From assembly GCA_023391635.1 (NCBI GenBank), contig JAEWAQ010000047.1, positions 1 to 61,511 on the forward strand: a stretch of DNA of 61,511 nt, written 5' to 3'. This stretch comes from Bacillota bacterium. Lineage in GTDB: Bacteria; Bacillota; Bacilli; Paenibacillales; Paenibacillaceae. Positions 52,656-60,698 of this stretch are shown here, in pieces. The position numbers and the translations under genes are program-made. The notes beneath the pieces were generated by a model. That model saw only the letters and a program-made list of their open reading frames with translations, made no database searches and had not been told where the DNA came from. Numbering within the stretch: the first letter of the stretch is position 1; every line of letters starts with the position of its first letter.

Positions 52656-52684
52656 AGTGTAACTTAAACAGGGGGGAATGTCAA
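52656..52684 (-). promoter_or_regulatory. Promoter of the purine operon
   Basis: On the minus strand TTGACA and TACACT are exactly 17 bp apart, about 45 bp upstream of the riboswitch aptamer: a strong SigA-type promoter. The 52377-52799 gap holds this promoter, the riboswitch and its terminator, and the terminator of the next operon. Confidence 0.8.
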
Positions 52685-52740
52685 ACAAAGACGAACACTT
52701 TCGTCGCTTCGACAATATAATGTTCGGTTTTACTGCATAC

Positions 52741-52785
52741 TTAACGAAAAAGCCTCTGCAGCGCCATGATGGCGGCAGAGGCTTT
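52741..52785 (-). terminator. Terminator of the SorC-regulated sugar operon
   Basis: AAAGCCTCTGC pairs perfectly with GCAGAGGCTTT around a 15-nt loop with its own GCGCCAT/ATGGCG pairing. On the minus strand a TTTTTCG tail follows. It lies 14 bp past the binding-protein stop. Confidence 0.85.
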
Positions 52786-52799
52786 CACGTATCCCTTGA

Positions 52800-54173
52800 T
52801 TATTTCATCTCATTCATGATTTGCTCGATTTCCGCTTCCGCTTCATTGATCGCTTGCTGCGGATCCATATTGCCGAGCAACACTTTCTGCACCATCTTGG
52901 CGATCACGTCGCGGGAGCTGATCGTATTCATGTATGGGTTCAATACTCGATCATAAATGATTTGGCCATTCTGGATGGCTCCCGGCTCATCCAACTGGCT
53001 GATGGCAATTTTTTGGGACTCTACGATCGTCTTGAAATCGTCTGGATGATTTTGCAGCAACGGGTGCTTTGCATATTCGTCCAGTACTTCCTGGTCCTGC
53101 ACAGGGGGCAGCAGATGGCCAGGCACCGTTTGCAGGAACTTGGTGGATCTTTTGCCCGTGGTGATGAATTCCACCCATTTCTTCGCTTCCTCCTGTACCT
53201 CAGAGCCTTTGTATACGACATAGCTCTTCCAAATACCTTCGGTCACTTTCGCTTTCTCGGATGGCCAAGTCAGAGCGCCTGTATGTGGTTCGATTTCGGG
53301 GTTATTTGCCGCAACACGGGACAACAGTCGCCCTTCGTAAATGCCCATGGCCGTCTTGCCGGCACCAAAAGCGTCGATCGTTTCGTAGTACGAATAAGTT
53401 CCGATATCCGGCGGTGCGTATTTGGCCAATTCCTTATACATATTAAGCGCTTCCAGCGTTGCCGGCGTATTTAACGTAAGGTTCGTGTCTTTGTCGAATA
53501 ACGTCTGCCCGTTGGCCCACATAAACATATAAAAGACGTTTTCCGTCCAAGAATTTTGTCCGGCCGGCATGGAAAGGCCGTAGACGTCAGGTTTGCCGTC
53601 ACCGTTCGTATCGAGCGTCAATTTTTTCGCTGCTTCCAGGTATTCCTGCCAGTTGGTCGGCGGTTTAACGTTATACTGCTCGAACAGATCTTTCCGGTAC
53701 CAAAGAACTGCCGCCGTACCGGCGTAAGGAACCGACCAGTCCGAATCTCCGATGCGAACGACCGATCCGGGCACCCATTTGTCGCGCCCCACTCTGTCGA
53801 TAACATCGTTCATCGGCGCCAGGTATCCTTTGTTGGCGAATTCGTAAATCAAGGTTTGATCGGCTTGGCTGACATCCGGCGGCGAATTGGTGGCAATGGC
53901 CGTTGTCAATTTAGTGGATAATTGATCGGCGCCCAACATTTCCAAATTGATCTTGATACCTGGATTCAACTCTTCGAATTCGGCAATCAGTTCCCTGAAA
54001 GCGGCCACGCTCGGCGGATCCGATTCTACGGTTACAAAGCGCACATTCTTTGTCTTGATTTTCCCTTCGCCGGATGCTTTCCCGCTGTCCCCCGGGGTTG
54101 CACCGGACGAACAACCCGTCCAAATCAATGCCGTTGCGGTCATCAGAATGACCATTGCCCGATTCCATTTCAT
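52800..54173 (-). CDS. Sugar ABC transporter substrate-binding lipoprotein (CUT1, SBP_bac_1)
   Basis: The 457-residue protein has a lipoprotein signal (Cys21 in WTGC), a short Gly/Ser linker and a family-1 solute-binding fold closer to MalE/UgpB-type proteins than to the LplA group. It is the last gene of the operon, after two permeases, and precedes a strong terminator. It should capture the sugar or polyol that the upstream kinase, dehydrogenase and aldolase degrade. Confidence 0.92.
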   Translation of the reverse strand: MKWNRAMVILMTATALIWTGCSSGATPGDSGKASGEGKIKTKNVRFVTVESDPPSVAAFRELIAEFEELNPGIKINLEMLGADQLSTKLTTAIATNSPPDVSQADQTLIYEFANKGYLAPMNDVIDRVGRDKWVPGSVVRIGDSDWSVPYAGTAAVLWYRKDLFEQYNVKPPTNWQEYLEAAKKLTLDTNGDGKPDVYGLSMPAGQNSWTENVFYMFMWANGQTLFDKDTNLTLNTPATLEALNMYKELAKYAPPDIGTYSYYETIDAFGAGKTAMGIYEGRLLSRVAANNPEIEPHTGALTWPSEKAKVTEGIWKSYVVYKGSEVQEEAKKWVEFITTGKRSTKFLQTVPGHLLPPVQDQEVLDEYAKHPLLQNHPDDFKTIVESQKIAISQLDEPGAIQNGQIIYDRVLNPYMNTISSRDVIAKMVQKVLLGNMDPQQAINEAEAEIEQIMNEMK

Positions 54174-54303
54174 ACAGCCTGTCCCCTCTCAACGTTCATG
54201 TTGTCGCGTTTCTCATTCATTTCCCATTACTGCCCATGCTGCTTGCGCTTGCAGTGATGCTCCCGTCAATGAGAATTCAGCACCTCCTCCATGTCCGATT
54301 TTC

Positions 54304-55146
54304 TTACTCTTTCAGACCGCCATCTCCGAATCCTGCGATGAGATGACGCTGCAGCAACGGAAAGATGAGCAGTGCCGGCAGAGCAATAATGACTGCCGCC
54401 GACATCAACATCCCCCAGGAATAAATCGCAGTTTGGCCCAGCAGAGAAGAAACCCCGGCCGCCAGATTTTTCAATGAATCCGTGGAGATGAACACCGTGG
54501 CAAACAAGTATTCATTCCAGGCTTCGATAAATGCGAACATCGAGGTGGAGATAATCCCTGGCATGGCAAGCGGCAGGATCACGACCCGAAACGATTGAAA
54601 ACTGCTTGCCCCTTCGACATATGCGGCTTCCTCATAGGTACGGGGAATGACATCGAAAAAAGATTTGAGCAGCCACATCGTAAACGGCAGCGTAAACGTG
54701 ATGTAGGTCAAAGTCAATCCAAACCGGCTGTCTGCTAGCCCGATATCGATGACCAGCATATAGAGGGGGATCAGCATCAGAATCGGCGGAAATATATAGG
54801 TGAACAGCACCAGTCTTCCGAATATCTTGGCAAACCGGGAATCCGAGCGGGATAACGCGTAGCCGGACAACGCGCTAAGCATGATAGAAAGAACGGTTGC
54901 CCCGGCCGAAATAACCGTGCTATTCCATAAATAAACTCCGAAATTGGTCAACTCGAACAGATCGATGACATTGTGGAATGTCGGATGCTGCGGAAACAGC
55001 GTCGGAGGCGCCCGATAGGCTTCCTCGTACGGTTTCAGCGAAGACAGCACCATCCATATCAAAGGAAACGCCGCGAAAAACACAATGACCAGAACGGCGG
55101 CCATCCGTAAAGCCGGGGGTGCAGCTCGTCTGATCGACCTAATCAT
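54304..55146 (-). CDS. Carbohydrate ABC transporter permease (MalG-like)
   Basis: A 280-residue permease with a first membrane segment near 13-34 and an EAA loop with core EEAAYVEGASSF. Its start overlaps the partner permease gene by 8 bp, and AAGGGTGAAG lies upstream. It forms the channel with the MalF-like partner. Confidence 0.93.
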   Translation of the reverse strand: MIRSIRRAAPPALRMAAVLVIVFFAAFPLIWMVLSSLKPYEEAYRAPPTLFPQHPTFHNVIDLFELTNFGVYLWNSTVISAGATVLSIMLSALSGYALSRSDSRFAKIFGRLVLFTYIFPPILMLIPLYMLVIDIGLADSRFGLTLTYITFTLPFTMWLLKSFFDVIPRTYEEAAYVEGASSFQSFRVVILPLAMPGIISTSMFAFIEAWNEYLFATVFISTDSLKNLAAGVSSLLGQTAIYSWGMLMSAAVIIALPALLIFPLLQRHLIAGFGDGGLKE

Positions 55147-56077
55147 AAAGCCGCTTCACCCTTTCCTGCAGATAGAAATACACGACGGACACGGCGACCA
55201 AAATCAGGATCATGCAAACCGCAAGCGCGGATGAATAACCAAGATCGAATTCTCGGAACGCCTTCTTATAGACGAGAATGGGCAGCGTCATCGTCGACTC
55301 CAGAGGCCCGCCCTGTGTCAGCATATAGACCAGATCGAAATTGTTGAAGGTCCATATAATGCGCAAGAGGATCGTAAGCAGGAAGATCGGCAGAATCGCC
55401 GGCCATGTAATATGGCGGAAAGCTTGAAAGTAGTTCGCACCATCCACCCTGGCCGCTTCATATTGATCGGAAGGAATCATTTGCAGTCTTCCCAGAAGTG
55501 CAATTACAAAGAAAGGAAAAAACTTCCAAGACCCCATTAGAATAAGCGCCATCATGGAGGTGTCCGGCGATGCCAGCCAGGTTTGACTGCCAAACCCGAT
55601 CGCGCTCAACGCATAATTGACGATGCCGTACAGGTCATTCAACATATACCGGAAGACGAGCACGACAACAATGGTCGGAACGATATAGGGAATCAGGACG
55701 AAGCTGCGCGCCAGATTACGCATCGGGAAGCGTTCATGAAGCAAGAGTGAGACCGCAAGTCCGACAAACGCACTTACCGTCATCGCACCGGCCGTCCAAA
55801 CGAGATCGACTGAAAGCGATTTCAAGAAACTGACATCTACCAAAACTTTGCGAAAATTATCGAATCCAATCCAAATGCCGCGAGGGTCCATAATATTTCT
55901 TTTTTGAAAACTGTAACCCAGTACCGACAATAAGGGATATCCGAACATGCCCGCTAACAGGATGACGCTCGGGGCCATAAACAAGGCGTGCATGATGCGC
56001 TGGGAACGTTTGACCGCATGAACGCCTCGCGCATTCGTTCCCCCTGCCGCCATCATTGCCCTTTTTGATTCAGCCAT
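55139..56077 (-). CDS. Carbohydrate ABC transporter permease (MalF/UgpA-like)
   Basis: A 312-residue permease with about six membrane segments, the first near residues 27-47, and an EAA loop with core YEAARVDGANYF. The ATG at 56077 has GGAGGAGG 5 nt upstream, so a TTG five codons earlier, which lies before that site, is rejected. It starts about 43 bp after the aldolase gene. Confidence 0.93.
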   Translation of the reverse strand: MAESKRAMMAAGGTNARGVHAVKRSQRIMHALFMAPSVILLAGMFGYPLLSVLGYSFQKRNIMDPRGIWIGFDNFRKVLVDVSFLKSLSVDLVWTAGAMTVSAFVGLAVSLLLHERFPMRNLARSFVLIPYIVPTIVVVLVFRYMLNDLYGIVNYALSAIGFGSQTWLASPDTSMMALILMGSWKFFPFFVIALLGRLQMIPSDQYEAARVDGANYFQAFRHITWPAILPIFLLTILLRIIWTFNNFDLVYMLTQGGPLESTMTLPILVYKKAFREFDLGYSSALAVCMILILVAVSVVYFYLQERVKRLYD

Positions 56078-56120
56078 GCTTACCTCCTCCAATGGGAGAA
56101 CCGTTTCTCATGCCGCAAGG

Positions 56121-56909
56121 TCAGTTGAACAAATTCAACAGACGGGCAACCATCGCTGCCGGGTCGGCATGCTGCCAAATGTTTCTTCCGTATACAAAGC
56201 CTCTGACACCGGCCCGCACCGCTTGTTCGGCTTCGGCAACAACATCGTCTTCCTTTTCTTGCGGACCCCCGAGCAGCGTGACCGGTACGGGGCAATGCCG
56301 CACGTGTTCCGCGAACGACTCCGCCGGCCCGATGTAGGGAACTTTCAGGATGTCGGCCCCCAGTTCGACGCCGATTCTCATCATATGGCCGACGAACGCC
56401 TGACTGCGCCACCGAGTGCTGTCAAGTGCTTGACCCCATACGACCGTCTCAAGCATCACAGGCATCCCCAAACGATGGGCTTGCCGGATGGCCTCCGCCA
56501 CCTTCTCCAAATTGAGCGCATACGACCGCTCGCTGCTCTGTCCGAATACAAGCACCACCTTGACGGCGTCCGCGCCCAGCGATACCGCATCCTCCACCGA
56601 TGTCAGCGCGATATAGCTATCGCCGCTTGGCTTTCCCTGCGGCTCGGCGGAATTCACATACATGTCCAGCGAGACGATAACCGCCGGACGGTCATGATTT
56701 CTGAACAGGTGAGCCGTATGCAGAAGAAGCCCGGGATTCAACAGGATTCCCTGAATCCCCGCATGTATCAGCTTGCGAATCGTCGCCTCCGGGTTTTCCA
56801 AGCCTTTGGGCGTTCCTTCGATCCCGTGATCTACTGCGACAACCATTGTCTTGTCGTCTTGATGATTGAATAAGCGACGCAACCGCAGATCGATTCCGAT
56901 CGCATTCAT
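56121..56909 (-). CDS. DeoC/LacD-type class I aldolase (DhnA/LsrF-like)
   Basis: A 262-residue TIM-barrel aldolase of the DhnA/LsrF group, with VAVDHGIEG near the start, the Schiff-base Lys in ADILKVPY, and the phosphate-binding LLGGP and FVYGRNIW segments near the end. Relatives include archaeal fructose-bisphosphate aldolase and LsrF. It likely cleaves the phosphorylated intermediate made by the kinase and dehydrogenase encoded upstream. Its ATG overlaps the dehydrogenase stop (ATGA). Confidence 0.88.
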   Translation of the reverse strand: MNAIGIDLRLRRLFNHQDDKTMVVAVDHGIEGTPKGLENPEATIRKLIHAGIQGILLNPGLLLHTAHLFRNHDRPAVIVSLDMYVNSAEPQGKPSGDSYIALTSVEDAVSLGADAVKVVLVFGQSSERSYALNLEKVAEAIRQAHRLGMPVMLETVVWGQALDSTRWRSQAFVGHMMRIGVELGADILKVPYIGPAESFAEHVRHCPVPVTLLGGPQEKEDDVVAEAEQAVRAGVRGFVYGRNIWQHADPAAMVARLLNLFN

Positions 56910-57916
56910 CGCGTCAACTCCTTCTCCGGTGACAAGATGACTTTCAACTCGCGACCGCCCCGGATCCGTTCGTAAGCATCGTGCACCTCGCTTAGGGCGG
57001 CTCTGTGCGTGATCAGCAAGCGAACCGGCACCTTGCCGGTTTCAATCAGACGAATAGCCTTTTCATAGAGACTGGGGTCGGCATGGCGGCCGACGCCGAT
57101 CCATTCGCTGCCTGTCAGCGTAATTTCGTTATAATGAATCCAGTTCGGATCAAGCTCCGTCGTCAGATCTTTGCCACCGCCGCCGAACAACAGCACGCGG
57201 CCGCGAGCGCCGACGAGATGTACGGCTTCCTTCATCAGCTTCGGCTCCGCTATCGTCACAATGCAGGCATCCGCCCGGCGCCCGTTCGTCCACGACATGA
57301 CGGTTTCCCCAAGATCGTCTGCATTCGGGTCAATTACGCTCGCCGCTCCGAATTTCAAAGCCATTTCGCGCCGTGCGGAATTGGGCTCCGATACGAGTAC
57401 CTCCGCACCGGAGAGCGAAGCAACCGCGATAAGCTGCAGCCCCATAGCCCCCGCGCCCAATACGACGACTTTTTCCCCGAGACGAATTTGCGTGCGATTG
57501 ACCACAGCATGAATGCAATCCGCCAACGGTTCGGTAAAGGTTCCCTCATCGTAATTAACCGTGTCCGGCAAGCGAACGCAATATTGCAAATTGTGTTGAT
57601 CGATTTTACAGTATTCCGAATAGCCGCCCATTCCTTCTGCGGCAATCCGATCGCCGACGCGGAATCTGGTCACCTTCGCGCCTACTGCGACGACATCGCC
57701 CGTCCATTCATGGCCTGGATTAAACGGGAACTCCAACGGATAATAATTCGGTGTCGTGAACTTGCGCAAATCAGTTGGGCAAATGCCGCATGCCTTGACC
57801 TTGACCAGCACTTCGCAATCGCCGATCGGCGGAACGGGGGATTCCAGCAGACGCAAATCCCCCAAGCCGAATAATTGGGCTTCGATCATGGTAGATGTGA
57901 TTTCGTGACTTATCAA
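56906..57916 (-). CDS. Zinc-dependent medium-chain dehydrogenase (sorbitol/threonine dehydrogenase-like)
   Basis: A 336-residue MDR dehydrogenase with the catalytic zinc site CGICPTD and GHEWTGDVV, and the Rossmann loop VLGAGAMGLQ. The structural four-cysteine zinc loop typical of many relatives is missing. I chose the TTG at 57916, which has AGGAGG 8 nt upstream; an ATG nine codons on is an alternative. It probably interconverts a polyol and a ketose, or oxidises a sugar carbon, before cleavage by the aldolase. Confidence 0.88.
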   Translation of the reverse strand: MISHEITSTMIEAQLFGLGDLRLLESPVPPIGDCEVLVKVKACGICPTDLRKFTTPNYYPLEFPFNPGHEWTGDVVAVGAKVTRFRVGDRIAAEGMGGYSEYCKIDQHNLQYCVRLPDTVNYDEGTFTEPLADCIHAVVNRTQIRLGEKVVVLGAGAMGLQLIAVASLSGAEVLVSEPNSARREMALKFGAASVIDPNADDLGETVMSWTNGRRADACIVTIAEPKLMKEAVHLVGARGRVLLFGGGGKDLTTELDPNWIHYNEITLTGSEWIGVGRHADPSLYEKAIRLIETGKVPVRLLITHRAALSEVHDAYERIRGGRELKVILSPEKELTR

Positions 57917-57947
57917 AGCTGATCCCTCCTGTTTCCCTTGCAACAAT

Positions 57948-59426
57948 CTATCGCCGCCTATGAGTATGCAGTTCTCTGACGGCGTTCAAGTATGTCAAAA
58001 ATCTGCTGTACACCGTATCGTACTGCCCGGCATGACTTGTCTGGGGCATGATCCGCTTCTGCGTTCCAACCCATTTCATATAGGAAGCAGGGGCAAGCAG
58101 CCCGGCCCCGGCGCCTGCCAGCCAAGCGCTACCGAGCGGCGCTCCGACCGAGCCCGAGACGATTTCCTGCGGAAGCCGGCACACGTCGCTGACGATTTGC
58201 ACCAGCAGTTCGCTCTTTGCCCCTCCGCCCACGGCACGGATTTTGCCGTTTACGGGCAAAGATTCCAGCGCATGCCGAAGCGCGTAGCCGATCCCTTCCA
58301 TCAGGGCCCGAACGATGTGGCCGGACCGATGATGATCGGCAAGTCCGAGCAAGGCACCTCGCAGACCGGAATCGACGAACGGACTGCGCATACCTGTCAA
58401 ATAGGGAAGCGCGATTAACCCATCCGCCCCGATATCGATCGCCGCTGCTTCCCGTTCGAAACTGTGAAAGATATCATCATCCATTGCCTGGCCCCGCAGT
58501 TGGCTCCACCACGAGAGGATCCTTGTTCCGCTGCCCAGGATGGCACTGGTCAGCACGATGCCAGGCGCCCAACCAGGGGTTGTAATAAAGCCTTCATGGT
58601 ACCACGGGCGGTCCAGGATCGTCATCGTCGTAACCGATGAGCCGTACAGAATCGCGGTTTCGCCAATTTCTCCAATGCCGGTGCTGAGCATTTCCGAAAG
58701 TGCGTCACCGGTTCCTACAATGACAGGTGTCCCTTCCCTCAACCCAGTTTCCCTTGCGGCGGCCGCATGGACATAGCCCGCGATTTCGGTCGGCCAGCAC
58801 AGTTTTGGCATGACGTCCATATCGATATCGGCTGCGGCAAAAGCTTCGGAATCCCACTTGCAGCTCCTGGCCAAGTAGCCGTAGCCGCCGTCGGAAGCGG
58901 TGAACGGATCTGCCGTCATCTCCCCGCAAAGTCGGAATGCGAGATAGCCGCTTGAACCGAGAATCCGGCTCGTTCTGCTCCATACTTCTGGCTCGTTCTC
59001 CCGCAGCCACATCAACTTGGGCATCACGGATTGCGTGGCCAGCGGCTGACCGCTGCGGAACACAGCGTCAGCCCCCACCTTGTCATTCAATGCTTGAATC
59101 TGCTTGATCGCCCGAGAATCAATGCTGTATAGAATCGCATTGCGCAACGGCTTTCCAGCCGCATCTATCGGCAGTACGACCGGGCATATGCCGCTGCATC
59201 CGATCGCCGCGATTCGATCGGCGGATACGTCGGCATGCGCCAGCAAATCCCGGATGATCTTCACCGTTTCGCCCCACCAGACCGCATCGGCATCCTGCTC
59301 TGCCCAGCCGGGATTCGGATGTTCCACCTGATGATAGTACCGCTGGTGCGACAGCACATTACCCGACAAATCAGTCAAGACGCCTTTCGTCGAAGAAGTA
59401 CCGATATCGATCCCGATGACATACAT
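57948..59426 (-). CDS. FGGY family carbohydrate kinase
   Basis: A 492-residue kinase with the N-terminal ATPase loop IGIDIGTSSTKG, the FGGY substrate-domain pattern around DGGYGYLA, and a late LPYLTGMRSPF and AVGGGAKSELL. It resembles gluconate/xylulose kinases, but the substrate cannot be read from sequence. I chose the ATG at 59426, with GGTGA 6 nt upstream. It lies 31 bp before the dehydrogenase gene in the same operon. Confidence 0.92.
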   Translation of the reverse strand: MYVIGIDIGTSSTKGVLTDLSGNVLSHQRYYHQVEHPNPGWAEQDADAVWWGETVKIIRDLLAHADVSADRIAAIGCSGICPVVLPIDAAGKPLRNAILYSIDSRAIKQIQALNDKVGADAVFRSGQPLATQSVMPKLMWLRENEPEVWSRTSRILGSSGYLAFRLCGEMTADPFTASDGGYGYLARSCKWDSEAFAAADIDMDVMPKLCWPTEIAGYVHAAAARETGLREGTPVIVGTGDALSEMLSTGIGEIGETAILYGSSVTTMTILDRPWYHEGFITTPGWAPGIVLTSAILGSGTRILSWWSQLRGQAMDDDIFHSFEREAAAIDIGADGLIALPYLTGMRSPFVDSGLRGALLGLADHHRSGHIVRALMEGIGYALRHALESLPVNGKIRAVGGGAKSELLVQIVSDVCRLPQEIVSGSVGAPLGSAWLAGAGAGLLAPASYMKWVGTQKRIMPQTSHAGQYDTVYSRFLTYLNAVRELHTHRRR

Positions 59427-59459
59427 ACCCAATCACCATTTCGCTTCGTGATGTTTGCA

Positions 59460-60665
59460 TTATTTCGTATGAACAGGAATCGCCGGTTCCTGGAACAATT
59501 CGAAGAATCGTTCCCTGTCCTTGTCGTAAGCGAGCGAGGTGCCCCATTCCTTACCGGTATATGGGCCAGGCTCGTACCCGAACAGTGCGGCATGATGAAA
59601 GATGGAGAACCCGCCCGTGCCGATTTCCCGACTTTTCTCCACCAACCGGTTGACGTAATCGAACGTAAGCTCGCCGTTTTCGAAATTGTTGTTTTTTCCT
59701 GCCAGTTTATGGGGATAACCCAGTGCGGCAATACCCGGGAACAAATATGTGTTCGGGTTGAGGATACGATTCAGACGGGCCACCGTTTTCTCATAGTATT
59801 CCTCGCTATACCAGTAGACCATCGGGCAGACGAAATCGAGAAATTGCGAGAATCCGACCCAATCGCAATATACTTGGCTGGTGGAGGAGCGAACATTCGG
59901 GAATACCGCTGCCGACAAGTACTTATTCGGGTGCTTGCTCTTGAGATGCGCGGAAATCGTCGCAACCGTTCGATGCACATTCTCGCAATAGTAGTCGATA
60001 ATGCTGTCCGCTTCATGCAAATATACGGCGCGTTCGTCAAAGGAAAGATTGCTGTAGAATACGTCTTCGATCAGTGCTTGCGCATCTTTGACCTCCAGCC
60101 CGAACCGCTCGCGAAGATTTTGTTTGCAAACCTCGCAATAGCAGGCAGAGCGCGGGTAACGGATAAAGTCCAGATGAATGCCGTCAAAACCGTATTTTTC
60201 TATAACTTCGTCGATCAACCTGAGCAGGTACTGCCTATACCCTTCATGCGCGGCGCATACGAAGACGGTCGGCTTACCGTTGCTGTCCACCACCGCCCAT
60301 TCCGGATGCTGAGCCAAAATCGCTTGCCCTTGAGGAAGATCGGTGGCGTTCGGGTCTCCCTCGGGGAATACGGAAAAGTAGGCATGAACCTGCATGCCGG
60401 CCTCGTGCGCCATCTTGATGCCATCGGCCAAGCCGTCGTATTGAGCGCAACTGGGATGGGAGGGACCTACCTCGCTTGGATACCACAATACGGATGCCGT
60501 GTCGGCGACGCGTGCTTTGACCAGCCAAAACAACGTATTGGCGCCCATTTCTTTGCACTCGTCGATCATCTTCCTGACTTTGTCTTTGTTGAAGTTACCG
60601 GCCAAATAAGCGTCTTGCGGGTATTCGATCCATACTGCGCGAGTTTCTTTTCCGTGGATTGCCAT
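59460..60665 (-). CDS. TIM-barrel glycosidase-like protein (GHL10 type)
   Basis: The 401-residue protein has no signal peptide and resembles the GHL10/COG1649 group of glycoside hydrolase-like TIM barrels. Seen directly: ETRAVWIEYPQDA at the start, the strand motif GFDGIHLDFIRYP with a likely catalytic Asp, a CYCEVC cysteine pair just after it, and VCPMVYWYS. It is the second gene after the SorC regulator. It may split an imported glycoside to release the sugar that the kinase acts on, but activity is unproven for most of this family. Confidence 0.8.
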   Translation of the reverse strand: MAIHGKETRAVWIEYPQDAYLAGNFNKDKVRKMIDECKEMGANTLFWLVKARVADTASVLWYPSEVGPSHPSCAQYDGLADGIKMAHEAGMQVHAYFSVFPEGDPNATDLPQGQAILAQHPEWAVVDSNGKPTVFVCAAHEGYRQYLLRLIDEVIEKYGFDGIHLDFIRYPRSACYCEVCKQNLRERFGLEVKDAQALIEDVFYSNLSFDERAVYLHEADSIIDYYCENVHRTVATISAHLKSKHPNKYLSAAVFPNVRSSTSQVYCDWVGFSQFLDFVCPMVYWYSEEYYEKTVARLNRILNPNTYLFPGIAALGYPHKLAGKNNNFENGELTFDYVNRLVEKSREIGTGGFSIFHHAALFGYEPGPYTGKEWGTSLAYDKDRERFFELFQEPAIPVHTK

Positions 60666-60698
60666 TGCTGCGATTCCCCCATATCAACTGATATTGTG

